The position numbers and the translations under genes are program-made. From contig NZ_CP011058.1 in the NCBI RefSeq assembly GCF_000961095.1, positions 5,162,001 to 5,226,000 of the forward strand: 64,000 nucleotides of DNA. Direction: 5' to 3'. This document shows positions 34,391 to 43,651 of this stretch, one piece after another (the first letter of the stretch is position 1; the number at the start of each line of letters is the position of its first letter). The notes under the pieces are model-generated. The model was not told the origin of the DNA and ran no database searches. It saw only the letters and a program-made list of their open reading frames with translations. The stretch is from Paenibacillus beijingensis. Lineage in GTDB: Bacteria > Bacillota > Bacilli > Paenibacillales > Paenibacillaceae.

Positions 34391-34434
34391 AAAAAACCAG
34401 TCCAAAACGCGGCAGCGTTTTAGACTGGTTTTTT
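34391..34434. terminator. Bidirectional intrinsic terminator
   Basis: AAAAAACCAGTC(C)AAAACGC-GGCA-GCGTTTT(A)GACTGGTTTTTT. It ends the EamA transcript and could also stop the long minus-strand D-amino acid operon, whose last stop is 150 bases away. Confidence 0.85.
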
Positions 34435-34586
34435 GTTCGTAGCGACAAGGATAGTTTTGACAGGACACCAAAATCCGACGATTTGAAGATCACGGCATCA
34501 CTGTTCCCATTAAGCATGCCAGCAACAGTGCAGCGGCGATCCAGTATCCCGAAATGCATCTGGATATGATTCGGGCTGGCATCGCC

Positions 34587-36086
34587 CTATATAGGCTTTA
34601 TCCATCTCCCGTCATTCGGCATCCAATAATCAATTCGATTATCCAAGGGATAAATCGGTCTGTTAATCCTCTTATAATCGACGGTTGACAGTTTGCCTGT
34701 GGTCAATCCAGGTGAATCAACCGTAATAATCTCCTTTGCAACGGACTCATAATAAGCCCGGAAATGATTGGCGGACTTTAACGCAACGATCTTATATTTT
34801 GTTACATCAATTCCATGCAAGAGGAAAACCTGCTCATCAAAAGTTTGCATTTTGATTGAACAAACGATGATATCGACATTGCCTACTTGAAGTCTGGCTG
34901 ATTTCCCTAAATTATGTTTGAGGCCTTGCCACATAGGTGATGATTGGATAATTTTTCCATCTGAGAGACATTTAACGTAGCCTTTAATTAACAAAGGTTC
35001 GCCATGCAAGGAATCCGTTTTTCCTCCCAGTTTCACATCAATAGTAGAACCGATACCTGCTTTATGAGCCTTGTCCGCCACTTCCGGGTCGCAAATAAAA
35101 CCGAAGCAGGTATTTGGAGCATTTTGTTCAATCATTGCCTTCAACAGGTGTGTACCGTCCCCAGGACCTCCTCCACCGGGATTATCCGAATATTCATTAA
35201 TGACAATCGGACGTCCCTCAAGCGTTAATGCCTGTTTAATCCCTTGTTCCGGTGTCGGATAGACGGATTGAAATTCATCCCTTTTTCTCCATATGATTCG
35301 AGCAACATGCTCACTTACTTGTTTGGCCAAGTCCAGATTATCATTTGAGATCGTCAAAACAGAAACGCCCGCATCCGGTACATCAGAACGAGAAAACCCA
35401 TGGAAGAAAGTACAATCTATAATATCCGGCGCCTTCTCCCATTCCCAACAAATTTCATTGATATCTTTAGCCGGGGATTTATAAGTCGTAGTTGCGGGAA
35501 TCAACAAAGGCAATTTAACCAGGTTCATTACGGGATGAACCGTGCCCTGAATGATTTGTACAAGTAAGCTGATCGCTTCGATAGCCCTATCATAAGAATC
35601 CGTATGGGGATAATAATTATCGCCAATAAGGGCGTTCGATTCCTGAATCATTTTCTGTGTAACATTCGCATGAAGATCCAGGGTTGCGACAATAGGAATC
35701 TCATATCCCACAACCTCACGTATGGCTTCCAATAGACTTCCTTCTACATCGTCAATACCTTCAGCGATCCCAGCTCCATGCAAGTAAAAACATATTCCAT
35801 CAAGTTCGCCCGCATTTTGTATGCTGGCAACAAGTTCATTTTTCAATATTTCATACGTTTCTTTCGTAATAATACCTGAGGGTTGAGCAAAAGCCGAAAA
35901 GGCAGGTACTATTTCAACCCCTAGTTGGTTGCATTGATCTATCATCCCGCCTAGAAAGTCTTTCACACCAAGATGCCTTTCAATGATCTGTTGACCCTGG
36001 TCCCATTCATGAAAATGATTAACCGTAGTTTTTACGTTTGAAAAAGTATTCGTTTCATGTTCAATTTGACCAATTGCAACTCTCAT
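34587..36086 (-). CDS. M81 family metallopeptidase, MlrC-like
   Basis: A 499-residue protein of the MlrC family, named for the zinc-dependent enzyme in microcystin breakdown. Family stretches: VAIGQIEHETNTFS, GICFYLHGAGIAEGIDDVEGSLL, IVATLDLHANVT, NALIGDNYYPHTDSYDRA, and SDNPGGGGPGDGT. The ATG at 36086 has GAGGAG seven bases upstream. It is the last gene of an 11-gene operon for D-amino acid/peptide use, so it probably cleaves imported unusual peptides or amides; the substrate is inferred. Confidence 0.9.
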   Translation of the reverse strand: MRVAIGQIEHETNTFSNVKTTVNHFHEWDQGQQIIERHLGVKDFLGGMIDQCNQLGVEIVPAFSAFAQPSGIITKETYEILKNELVASIQNAGELDGICFYLHGAGIAEGIDDVEGSLLEAIREVVGYEIPIVATLDLHANVTQKMIQESNALIGDNYYPHTDSYDRAIEAISLLVQIIQGTVHPVMNLVKLPLLIPATTTYKSPAKDINEICWEWEKAPDIIDCTFFHGFSRSDVPDAGVSVLTISNDNLDLAKQVSEHVARIIWRKRDEFQSVYPTPEQGIKQALTLEGRPIVINEYSDNPGGGGPGDGTHLLKAMIEQNAPNTCFGFICDPEVADKAHKAGIGSTIDVKLGGKTDSLHGEPLLIKGYVKCLSDGKIIQSSPMWQGLKHNLGKSARLQVGNVDIIVCSIKMQTFDEQVFLLHGIDVTKYKIVALKSANHFRAYYESVAKEIITVDSPGLTTGKLSTVDYKRINRPIYPLDNRIDYWMPNDGRWIKPI

Positions 36087-36138
36087 TTTCATTCTCCTCG
36101 CACCTTCATCAGATATTCTCCGGGAACCTCAACCATGT

Positions 36139-36939
36139 TCAACCCCCTTTACCAGTATCGATACACGAGTCAAGGATGCTTGGGAGAGAAGATAGCAGCG
36201 TTCGAGTATAAAGATGATTCGGATTTTCGAACAATGATCGGGAAGGACCTGTTTCCACAATCTCCCCTCTGGACATGACAGCCACCCGATCGCACATATA
36301 ACGGATGACGGCCATATTATGGGAAATGAATAAATAGGTTAAATTCCGTTCTTTTTTTAATTCTTTGAGCAAATTTAACACTTGGGCTTGAACCGAGACG
36401 TCAAGAGCCGAAGTAGGTTCGTCTAGAACGATAAAAGAAGGATCCGTAATGAGCGCGCGGGCGATCGCAATCCGTTGTCTTTGACCGCCGCTGAATTCAT
36501 GCGGGTATCGCGAGAGGTGTTCTTCTTTCAATCCAACCCGTTTCATCAAGGAATGAAGCCTGGACGGCCCCCCCCTTGCTTGGCGTTCGCTTCGGGAAAG
36601 TGCGTACAATGGCTCAAGAATAATATCTCTTACCGTCATTCTAGGGTCAAGTGAAGATTGCGGGTCTTGGAAAACGATCTGAATTTCTCCGGCGCGCGGA
36701 TTTTGAAATCGCCCTTTTTTCCATAAAGGGCTGCCTAGATAAGAGATGTTTCCGCTTGTCGGATCTTCCAGGCCGATCAGCATCTTGCCGATCGTGCTTT
36801 TCCCGGAACCGGATTCTCCCACGAGTCCGAACGCTTCTCCTTGAAGGATGCTCAGATTGGCCTCCTGAACGGCTGTTACCGTCTTCTTCCCTTTGCCATA
36901 CCTCTTTTGGACTTGCTGAATTTGTATAAGCTCATTCAT
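36139..36939 (-). CDS. dppF: Dipeptide/oligopeptide ABC transporter ATP-binding protein, DppF/OppF type
   Basis: A 266-residue ATPase. Walker A GESGSGKST, signature FSGGQRQR, Walker B FIVLDEPTSALD and H-loop ISHNMAV are present; the C-terminal peptide-importer extension is short. Start ATG at 36939 overlaps the dppD stop by eight bases. It pairs with DppD to drive peptide uptake. Confidence 0.92.
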   Translation of the reverse strand: MNELIQIQQVQKRYGKGKKTVTAVQEANLSILQGEAFGLVGESGSGKSTIGKMLIGLEDPTSGNISYLGSPLWKKGRFQNPRAGEIQIVFQDPQSSLDPRMTVRDIILEPLYALSRSERQARGGPSRLHSLMKRVGLKEEHLSRYPHEFSGGQRQRIAIARALITDPSFIVLDEPTSALDVSVQAQVLNLLKELKKERNLTYLFISHNMAVIRYMCDRVAVMSRGEIVETGPSRSLFENPNHLYTRTLLSSLPSILDSCIDTGKGG

Positions 36940-37903
36940 GGCTTCCTTCCCTTTCCAACCAACATGCGACCGACTGATCGGCCGTTCGCCGTTCCAATAT
37001 AGGCTTTTGAACCCGGCACCTATCAACGGCCTGAATGCAACGCGACGCGAAGCTGCAGCCCTTCGGACGATTGCGCAAATCGGGCACCTCTCCGCCAATG
37101 GCGAGCAAAGGCTCGTCCGGATCTGCCAAATCTGGAAGGGCGCTCAGCAATGCCCTTGTATATGGATGCTTCGGGGAGCGAAGAACCTCCGATGTGATAC
37201 CTGTCTCCACGACTTCTCCCGCATACATGACCACAATACGATGGCACATTCGGGAGACGACGCCTAAATCATGCGTAATGAACAGAATCGATGTTCCGCG
37301 TTTATCTGAGAGTTCTTTCATCATCTTCAGAATCTCGTGTTGAATCGTGACATCTAAAGCTGTGGTCGACTCGTCGGCAATGAGCAGATTAGGTGGAGCC
37401 GCCATCGCAAGCGCAATCACCACCCGCTGTCTCATCCCGCCGCTTAATTCAAACGGATATTTGCGGGCCACGACCTCCGGGGCGTGGATATGGACTTCTT
37501 CCAAAGCCTCTACGGCTTTCCGGTACGCCTCTTTCCTGGACAAGCCCCGATGTCTCTTGATGACTTCCGCCAATTGGCTACCCACCGTCATCGTAGGATG
37601 AAGGGCTGTCATCGGTTCCTGAAAGACCATGCCGATCTCTTTCCCCCGAAGCGCCTGTATTTCCTTTTTGTTGAGGGTAAGGACGTTTCTTCCGGCATAT
37701 CTGATTTCGCCGCCCGTGATCGTAGCGTTCTTCTCCAGCAGGCCAAGAATCGATAATGCCGTAACCGATTTCCCGGAACCCGACTCCCCCACGACGCCGA
37801 CGATTTCGCCTTTTTGAATGGAATAGCTAACGTTTTGCAATGCCTTGACCGTACCCCGGATTCCTTGAAATTCCACAGAAAGATTGTTGATTTCGAGCAG
37901 CAT
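36932..37903 (-). CDS. dppD: Dipeptide/oligopeptide ABC transporter ATP-binding protein, DppD/OppD type
   Basis: A 323-residue ATPase with Walker A GESGSGKS, signature LSGGMRQR, Walker B LLIADESTTALD (a Ser in place of the usual Pro) and H-loop ITHDLGV. The C-terminal Cys-containing extension (RNRPKGCSFASRCIQAVDRC) is typical of peptide importers and may bind an iron-sulfur cluster. ATG at 37903 follows GGAGGAG. It sits between dppC and dppF. Confidence 0.93.
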   Translation of the reverse strand: MLLEINNLSVEFQGIRGTVKALQNVSYSIQKGEIVGVVGESGSGKSVTALSILGLLEKNATITGGEIRYAGRNVLTLNKKEIQALRGKEIGMVFQEPMTALHPTMTVGSQLAEVIKRHRGLSRKEAYRKAVEALEEVHIHAPEVVARKYPFELSGGMRQRVVIALAMAAPPNLLIADESTTALDVTIQHEILKMMKELSDKRGTSILFITHDLGVVSRMCHRIVVMYAGEVVETGITSEVLRSPKHPYTRALLSALPDLADPDEPLLAIGGEVPDLRNRPKGCSFASRCIQAVDRCRVQKPILERRTADQSVACWLEREGSHE

Positions 37904-37914
37904 CTTTTCTCCTC

Positions 37915-38787
37915 CTATCGAGCGGATTTGGGATCGAGAATATCCCGAATGCCATCCCCAATCAGATTCAACGCACCGGATGCCAAAAAAAGAAATAAAC
38001 CGGGGAATGTCGCATACCACCAATAATCCAGCAAGTATTTCCAGCCAATGCTAATCATCGCCCCCCACTCCGGGGTCGGCGGTTGCGCACCCAAGCCGAG
38101 AAAACCAAGCGTTGCGACCAACAGGATCGTATCCCCGACATCAAGCGTAAGCTGAATCACAATAGGAGAGACGACATTGGGGACGATGTGACGGGCAATA
38201 ATCCGCCATGGTTTGATCCCGAACGTAAGAGCCGCTTTGACGAACAGCTTCTCCCGCAAGGCAAGCGTTTCTCCCCTTGCCAAACGGACGTAAACGGGTA
38301 TTTTCACAATCGCGATCGCGATCATGGCGTTTTGCAGGCTCGGTCCGAGCGAGGCCGCTAATGCCATGGCCAAAATAAGAGTAGGGAAAGCAAGAATCAT
38401 ATCCATAATCCGCATCAGGATTTGATCGATTTTGCCTCCGAAATAACCGGCAACGGTGCCGATAACCGTACCGCAAGCAGCGGCGACAACTACCGAAACG
38501 ATCCCTATGCCTAAAGAAAGACGCGCACCGTATAAGATACGTGAAAAAATGTCCCGGCCCACTTCATCCGTCCCAAACCAATGTTTCATCGTCGGCTCTT
38601 GAAAACGGTCGAGAATATTGATTTTGTTCGGATCGTAGGAAGTGAGCAGCGGGGCTGCCAACGATAGCAGGATAATGACCCCCATAACGGAAAGGCCGAT
38701 CAGCGTCATCGGATTTTTCTTCAGCTTATACCAGAGCGGATTGACCTCTTTAACGGGGAAGTTGACTTCATTCGTTTGAATTTGCAA
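37915..38787 (-). CDS. dppC: Dipeptide/oligopeptide ABC transporter permease, DppC/OppC type
   Basis: A 290-residue permease with a short N-terminal cytoplasmic part, six hydrophobic segments and an N-terminal OppC_N region (KKNPMTLIGLSVMGVIILLSL). The EAA-loop region reads VKAALTFGIKPWRIIARHIVPN; GDGIRDILDPKSAR closes it. It starts at TTG 38787 with GGGGGG seven bases upstream. It forms the channel with DppB. Confidence 0.92.
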   Translation of the reverse strand: MQIQTNEVNFPVKEVNPLWYKLKKNPMTLIGLSVMGVIILLSLAAPLLTSYDPNKINILDRFQEPTMKHWFGTDEVGRDIFSRILYGARLSLGIGIVSVVVAAACGTVIGTVAGYFGGKIDQILMRIMDMILAFPTLILAMALAASLGPSLQNAMIAIAIVKIPVYVRLARGETLALREKLFVKAALTFGIKPWRIIARHIVPNVVSPIVIQLTLDVGDTILLVATLGFLGLGAQPPTPEWGAMISIGWKYLLDYWWYATFPGLFLFLASGALNLIGDGIRDILDPKSAR

Positions 38788-38799
38788 CGCGAATCCCCC

Positions 38800-39804
38800 C
38801 TATTGTTTAATTTGCGGATCCAGGATGTAATAGATCAAATCGATCAGCAGATTAATGAGCGAATACCCGATTGATATGACCAAGGTAAACCCCATAATCG
38901 CCGGAAAATCCAGATTCGCAATGGAGTCAACGACGTATTTGCCCATTCCCGGCCATCCGAAAATGGTTTCGGTTACAACCGCTCCGCCGAGCAGGGACCC
39001 GAAGGACAATCCGACCACCGTAACGGTCGGGATAAGCGCATTTCGCAACGCGTATCGGAAAAGAAGAAATGCGCCGCTGATCCCGTTGGCGAGCGCCGTA
39101 CGGATATACTCCTGTCCCAACACTTCCAGCATGCTGGCCCTTACCTGACGGGTAATGATCGCCAGCTGTGCGTACGAGAGCGTGATCGCCGGAAGCAGGA
39201 TGTGCCATAAACTGTTTTTAAACGCCGGCCAATTCCCCGTCAGCAGGCTGTCTATCAGGTACAACCCTGTTATTTTCGAAGGAGAGGTTGTCGTTAAATC
39301 CAATCGTCCGCCGGAAGGAAACCAGCCCAGATAGCCATAAAAGATGAGGATGACGACCAATCCGCTCCAGAAGACGGGTGTGGATACGCCGGCGATCGAA
39401 AAAACACGCGCCCCGTGATCCCATCCGGTATCTTTTTTCACTGCGGACAGGACCCCAAGCGGTATGCCAACGAGAATCGCAATCAAAAAGGCAACCAAAG
39501 CAAGTTCAATCGTTGCCGGAAAAAATACGAGCAAATCATGAACGACCGGCTGCTGCGTACGTATCGAATTTCCAAGATCGCCCGTTAATAGTCCTTTTAG
39601 ATACATCCAATATTGGACCCAGACCGGTTGGTCCAGGCCCAATTGATGGCGGACTAGGTTTAAGGTCTCCTCATTCGCTTTCTCGCCGACCAACATTCTC
39701 GCGGGATCGCCCGGAATAATGTGGGAAAGCAGAAAGGTCAGCAGGGTGACGCCAAAAACCACGAGCAGAAGCATGGAGACCCGTTTAGTAATCATCCGCT
39801 CCAT
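38800..39804 (-). CDS. dppB: Dipeptide/oligopeptide ABC transporter permease, DppB/OppB type
   Basis: A 334-residue permease. LLLVVFGVTLLTFLLSHIIPGDPARMLVG opens it as in DppB proteins, and IRTALANGISGAFLLFRYALRNALIP is the EAA-loop region. Start choice is uncertain: ATG at 39804 has GGGAG ten bases upstream, and another ATG lies three codons on. It lies 24 bases after the binding-protein gene and 12 before dppC. Confidence 0.92.
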   Translation of the reverse strand: MERMITKRVSMLLLVVFGVTLLTFLLSHIIPGDPARMLVGEKANEETLNLVRHQLGLDQPVWVQYWMYLKGLLTGDLGNSIRTQQPVVHDLLVFFPATIELALVAFLIAILVGIPLGVLSAVKKDTGWDHGARVFSIAGVSTPVFWSGLVVILIFYGYLGWFPSGGRLDLTTTSPSKITGLYLIDSLLTGNWPAFKNSLWHILLPAITLSYAQLAIITRQVRASMLEVLGQEYIRTALANGISGAFLLFRYALRNALIPTVTVVGLSFGSLLGGAVVTETIFGWPGMGKYVVDSIANLDFPAIMGFTLVISIGYSLINLLIDLIYYILDPQIKQ

Positions 39805-39828
39805 GTGAAAACAACTCCCGTCCAACTC

Positions 39829-41430
39829 CTATTTTGACATCTCTTGCAGATTATAAATCCCATTCAGCATCGGATTGTCAATATATCCTTTTACGTTTTT
39901 ATTCATCGGAAGGAGAAAATCCCTTTGATAAAGATACAAATACGGCGCCTCGTCAATGACGATTGTTTGAGCTTCTTTGTAGAGTTGCTCTCTCTCCGCT
40001 CTATCGTTGCTCATTGCGGCCTTGCGAACGAGTTCATCCACCTTGTCGTTCTTGTAAAAGGCGCGGTTTCCGGACAAACCGAAATTGTTGGAATCAAACC
40101 AATAGTTCATGTACATGAACGGATCGGCAAAATCCGGGCTCCAAACTCCGAGAGCCAGATCAAAATTGCCTTTGTCGATCATTTCGCGTTGGGTAGCGTA
40201 GGCCACTTTTTTCAACTCGACTTTGATCCCGACATCTGACAAGAACGCCTGAATGGCCAACGCTTCTGTCTCCCACCAAGGCCATCTGTCAGAATAGAGA
40301 AGGCTTAAGTTAAGATTACCTGCTCCGGCTTCGGACAGCAGCGACTTGGACTTGGCGGCATCGAGCTGATATTGTTTAGCCTGATCGTCATGGCCCCATA
40401 TTCCTTTCGCAATGGGTCCGCGCATTTGTGTGGCGTAGCCTTGCTGCACCGTCTTCGTAAGGCTTCCGTAATCGATTGCGTAGCTGATCGCTTGCCGTAT
40501 CTTCGGATTTTGCAGGGCAGGGTTGCCTTTGCTGGAATTGATGTAAACATAGTCTACAAATAAGCTTGGTTTTTGAACGATCTGTACGTTTTCAAACGCT
40601 TTTACCGCGCTTAACTGTTCAACCGGTATCCCTTCGGCGATATCGATCTCGCCTTTCTCCAACTGTAAGCGTTGGGCGGATGAATCGGCAACAATTTTGA
40701 AATAAACCGTTTTGATCGCAGGCTTTGCGGAATAGTTTGGGTTCGTTTCAAGCTTCAGATACTCTCCCTTTTTCCATTCCGTCAGTTGGTAAGGTCCGCT
40801 CCCCATCGTATGGTTTGCCATATAGTTTTGGCCTAGGTCTCCGTTTTCTTCATGATCCATAACTTTAGGGTTTACAATTCCTCCATAGTTTGCTGCCAAT
40901 GTGGATAAAAAGGGAGGGAAGCTATTTTTCAAAGTGAAGACAACGGTATTGGAGTCTAGAACTTTAATTTCTTGAATGACTCCAAATACATCCACAGGTC
41001 CTTTAGCTATTTTCAGAGTTCGGTCAAAGGTGAACTTGACTGCATTCGCATCTACCGGCGTTCCGTCCGTGAATTGATGGCCCTCGTTCAAAGTAAACGT
41101 CCACGTTAACCCGTCAGGGCTTACCGTCCATTCTTTAGCCAGCCCCGGCTTCACTTCCGTCGACTCTCCGTCGTAATCAACGAGCCTTTCGTAGGTCGGA
41201 TACGTTATTTTCCAAGCGGCGTTATCCACCGTTACGGCCGGATCAAGGGTTCCCTCATCCGCCGTCATGGCAACGATTAAAGTGTCTTTCCCGCTCGTAT
41301 TCGTTCCTGACGGCGAGCTCGCAGGCGTCGTTGTGGAAGCCGGCTGAGAGGAGTTATTGCTGCAAGCGGATAAGGCAATGACCAGACTTACGGTTAACAT
41401 GATCGAGAAAATCTTGTTTTTCAATTTCAT
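39829..41430 (-). CDS. Peptide ABC transporter solute-binding lipoprotein (family 5)
   Basis: A 533-residue extracellular receptor of the DppA/OppA family. Signal peptide MKLKNKIFSIMLTVSLVIAL leads to the lipobox ALSAC, followed by a Ser/Thr/Pro linker. Landmarks are YPTYERLVDYDG, VKPGLAKEWTVSPDGLTWTFTL and MGSGPYQLTEWKKGEYLKLE. The ATG at 41430 has GGAGAG upstream. In this operon it probably captures peptides, perhaps those containing D-residues from cell walls (inferred). Confidence 0.92.
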   Translation of the reverse strand: MKLKNKIFSIMLTVSLVIALSACSNNSSQPASTTTPASSPSGTNTSGKDTLIVAMTADEGTLDPAVTVDNAAWKITYPTYERLVDYDGESTEVKPGLAKEWTVSPDGLTWTFTLNEGHQFTDGTPVDANAVKFTFDRTLKIAKGPVDVFGVIQEIKVLDSNTVVFTLKNSFPPFLSTLAANYGGIVNPKVMDHEENGDLGQNYMANHTMGSGPYQLTEWKKGEYLKLETNPNYSAKPAIKTVYFKIVADSSAQRLQLEKGEIDIAEGIPVEQLSAVKAFENVQIVQKPSLFVDYVYINSSKGNPALQNPKIRQAISYAIDYGSLTKTVQQGYATQMRGPIAKGIWGHDDQAKQYQLDAAKSKSLLSEAGAGNLNLSLLYSDRWPWWETEALAIQAFLSDVGIKVELKKVAYATQREMIDKGNFDLALGVWSPDFADPFMYMNYWFDSNNFGLSGNRAFYKNDKVDELVRKAAMSNDRAEREQLYKEAQTIVIDEAPYLYLYQRDFLLPMNKNVKGYIDNPMLNGIYNLQEMSK

Positions 41431-41567
41431 AGTTTCTCTCCACCCCAATGTATTTTTGTTTAATTCAATTACTTCACTTGGATTGCATAATTTTTTGATT
41501 TTTCCGAAAATTAATCGAAATCCTTCCCCATATTCAAATTCATTTCGTTTTCAGGACAGAAAGCATT

Positions 41568-42407
41568 TCAAAATCTTTGGATCATCGTCTTCAACTGCTC
41601 ATAGAGGGCTCTTGCAACAGGACCGGGTTCACCGCTGTTGATTTCTTCGTCATTAATACGGACCACCGGCATAATCTCGCTTGTTGTACTCGTAATAAAA
41701 ACTTCATCCGCCCGGAGCATGTCCTCCGGAGTAAAATAGGCTTCAACAAATGGAATGTGAAGCTCCCCGGCTATTTGTTTGACTGCCATTCTCGTAATTC
41801 CGGGTAAAATACGGTTGGAAAGCGGCGTTGTAAGGATGGAACCATCTTTCACCATGTATACATTGGAGCTTGTCCCTTCGGTAACTTTACCGTCTCGCAC
41901 CAGAATAGCTTCAAAACATCCTTTTTCATAAGCGGCTTGTTTGGCTAATATGTTGGGCAGCAGATTGAGTGATTTAATATAGCAATTTTCCCAGCGCTCA
42001 TCAGGATGCAGCATAACGCTTACGCCGTTTTCCCTTGCCTCAGCCGGAGGTTCCCGGAAAGGTTTAGCGGTCATCGAGACGGAAACGGGACAATCCGGAA
42101 ACAGATGATCTCTCGATGCGATCCCTCTCGTCACTTGTAAATAAATAACAAGGTTCGTTAAACCGCTTTTGTCCATCAATTCCGAGATCGTATGTTTCAA
42201 TGATTCCCGGTCTTGCTGCAGAGGCAGCTTAATAGCGGTAGCGCTCTGATATAATCGATCCAAATGTTCATCCAACATAAAAGGTACGCCGTTATAAATT
42301 CTCATAACCTCATACACGCCGTCTCCGAACTGATGACCTCTCTCCTCAATAGGGAGGGCAGGTTCATCCGATTCAATAAAATTTCCATTGAAATAAGCCA
42401 CACTCAT
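41568..42407 (-). CDS. dat: D-amino acid aminotransferase
   Basis: A 279-residue class IV PLP enzyme that interconverts D-amino acids and 2-oxoacids. The Schiff-base lysine is K145 in CYIKSLNLLPN and the cofactor-ring Glu is E177 in VTEGTSSNVY; both positions equal those I recall for the Bacillus D-amino acid transaminase. FNGNFIESDEPALPIEERGHQFGDGVYEV is the usual N-terminus. GGAGGG precedes the ATG. It sits between the M20 deacylase and the peptide-binding protein and complements the racemase route. Confidence 0.93.
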   Translation of the reverse strand: MSVAYFNGNFIESDEPALPIEERGHQFGDGVYEVMRIYNGVPFMLDEHLDRLYQSATAIKLPLQQDRESLKHTISELMDKSGLTNLVIYLQVTRGIASRDHLFPDCPVSVSMTAKPFREPPAEARENGVSVMLHPDERWENCYIKSLNLLPNILAKQAAYEKGCFEAILVRDGKVTEGTSSNVYMVKDGSILTTPLSNRILPGITRMAVKQIAGELHIPFVEAYFTPEDMLRADEVFITSTTSEIMPVVRINDEEINSGEPGPVARALYEQLKTMIQRF

Positions 42408-42466
42408 GAGAAGCCCTCCTTATCCAGTGACTTTTTGCCATGTTGGAACCTCTCTTAAGTTCATCA

Positions 42467-43603
42467 TTAGGCAAACAGCTTGATCGTTGATGTTGCCAAT
42501 ATCGCAACGCCATCTTGCAAAGACGCAAGATTAAACGCCATTTTCGGATGATGCAGCCCTGGCTTCAGGTCTGACCCCAATCCGACCATCGTCGCGGCGA
42601 TATGCCCTCTCTCTGCCATGTAAAAATGGAAGTCTTCCCCACCCGGGGTGACCGGCGGCGGACTGACTGCCGAAGGCCCGAGTACTTCGCCGATTGCTTC
42701 GCCGACTATTCGCTCCATAAAAGCATTCGGAATAGCGGCAGCTGTCCGGGACGCCGTTTCTACTTCCACCTGAGCGCCGTTTGCTCCGCCAGCGTACAAT
42801 ACGGCCTTCGTCACTTTATCGATCAAATCGGTCATTGCTTCATTTGTCTGCGCGCGCAGGTCAATGCCAAAATGGGCCTCATCAGGGATAATATTCAGAT
42901 TGCCGCCCCCCGCCTGCGCTTTCGTCACTTTAGCGGACATCGGGACGGTCGGATCCACCTTGACAGCATTGACCGCATGAATGATGGCTGCTAACGAATC
43001 GACTGCATTAATCCCGAGATTCGGCCTAGCCGCGTGAGCCTGTTCTCCCCGGATTTTCCCGGTCAGTTGCACTGTTGCGCCGTGATAAATCGCAGCAGAA
43101 GCCATCCCATAAGGCATCTCCTGAACGGGTCGAAGATGAATGCCCAGCAAGTAATCCACATCATCGACTACACCTTTTTCTATGAGCAACTTGGCTCCTT
43201 GACCCGTCTCCTCGGCTGGTTGGAAAATGAATTTAAGGCGTCCTTTAGGAGTAAACCCGATCTCCTTCAAACAACGCATCGTGAGCAGCAGCATCGTCAT
43301 ATGAGCATCATGACCGCATGAATGGTTGGCCTTCCATTCCCCGTCTACATGTTGATACAAAGCGTCGATGTCCGCGCGCAAGGCGACCGTCGGCCCTTCC
43401 AGCTTTTCATCCCACACCGCAGCTACTCCTGTTTGATCCGTTATCGTCTTATAGGAAAACCCCATCTTGCCGATTTCCTGACAAAGAAATGCCGTTGTCT
43501 GCTTTTCCTTCCAGCTTACCTCGGCCAAATCGTGCAGTTTGCGGTAAAGATCTATGAAATGTTCGTTATTTTCCTTTATCCACGCCTCTATCGTTTCCAA
43601 CAT
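42467..43603 (-). CDS. M20 family amidohydrolase (N-acyl-amino acid deacylase)
   Basis: A 378-residue metal-dependent M20 peptidase/amidohydrolase. Metal ligands and landmarks: NHSCGHDAHMTMLL, FIFQPAEETGQGAKLLIEKGV, GIHLRP and VTPGGEDFHFYM. With the neighbouring N-acyl racemase and GNAT acyltransferase it matches the desuccinylase of the Geobacillus D-to-L amino acid pathway, where it frees the L-amino acid. The exact acyl group is inferred. Confidence 0.9.
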   Translation of the reverse strand: MLETIEAWIKENNEHFIDLYRKLHDLAEVSWKEKQTTAFLCQEIGKMGFSYKTITDQTGVAAVWDEKLEGPTVALRADIDALYQHVDGEWKANHSCGHDAHMTMLLLTMRCLKEIGFTPKGRLKFIFQPAEETGQGAKLLIEKGVVDDVDYLLGIHLRPVQEMPYGMASAAIYHGATVQLTGKIRGEQAHAARPNLGINAVDSLAAIIHAVNAVKVDPTVPMSAKVTKAQAGGGNLNIIPDEAHFGIDLRAQTNEAMTDLIDKVTKAVLYAGGANGAQVEVETASRTAAAIPNAFMERIVGEAIGEVLGPSAVSPPPVTPGGEDFHFYMAERGHIAATMVGLGSDLKPGLHHPKMAFNLASLQDGVAILATSTIKLFA

Positions 43604-43651
43604 CGCCCCGTTGCTCCCCCCTTCTCATCAATAAGTGCTAATCAAGTGCTA

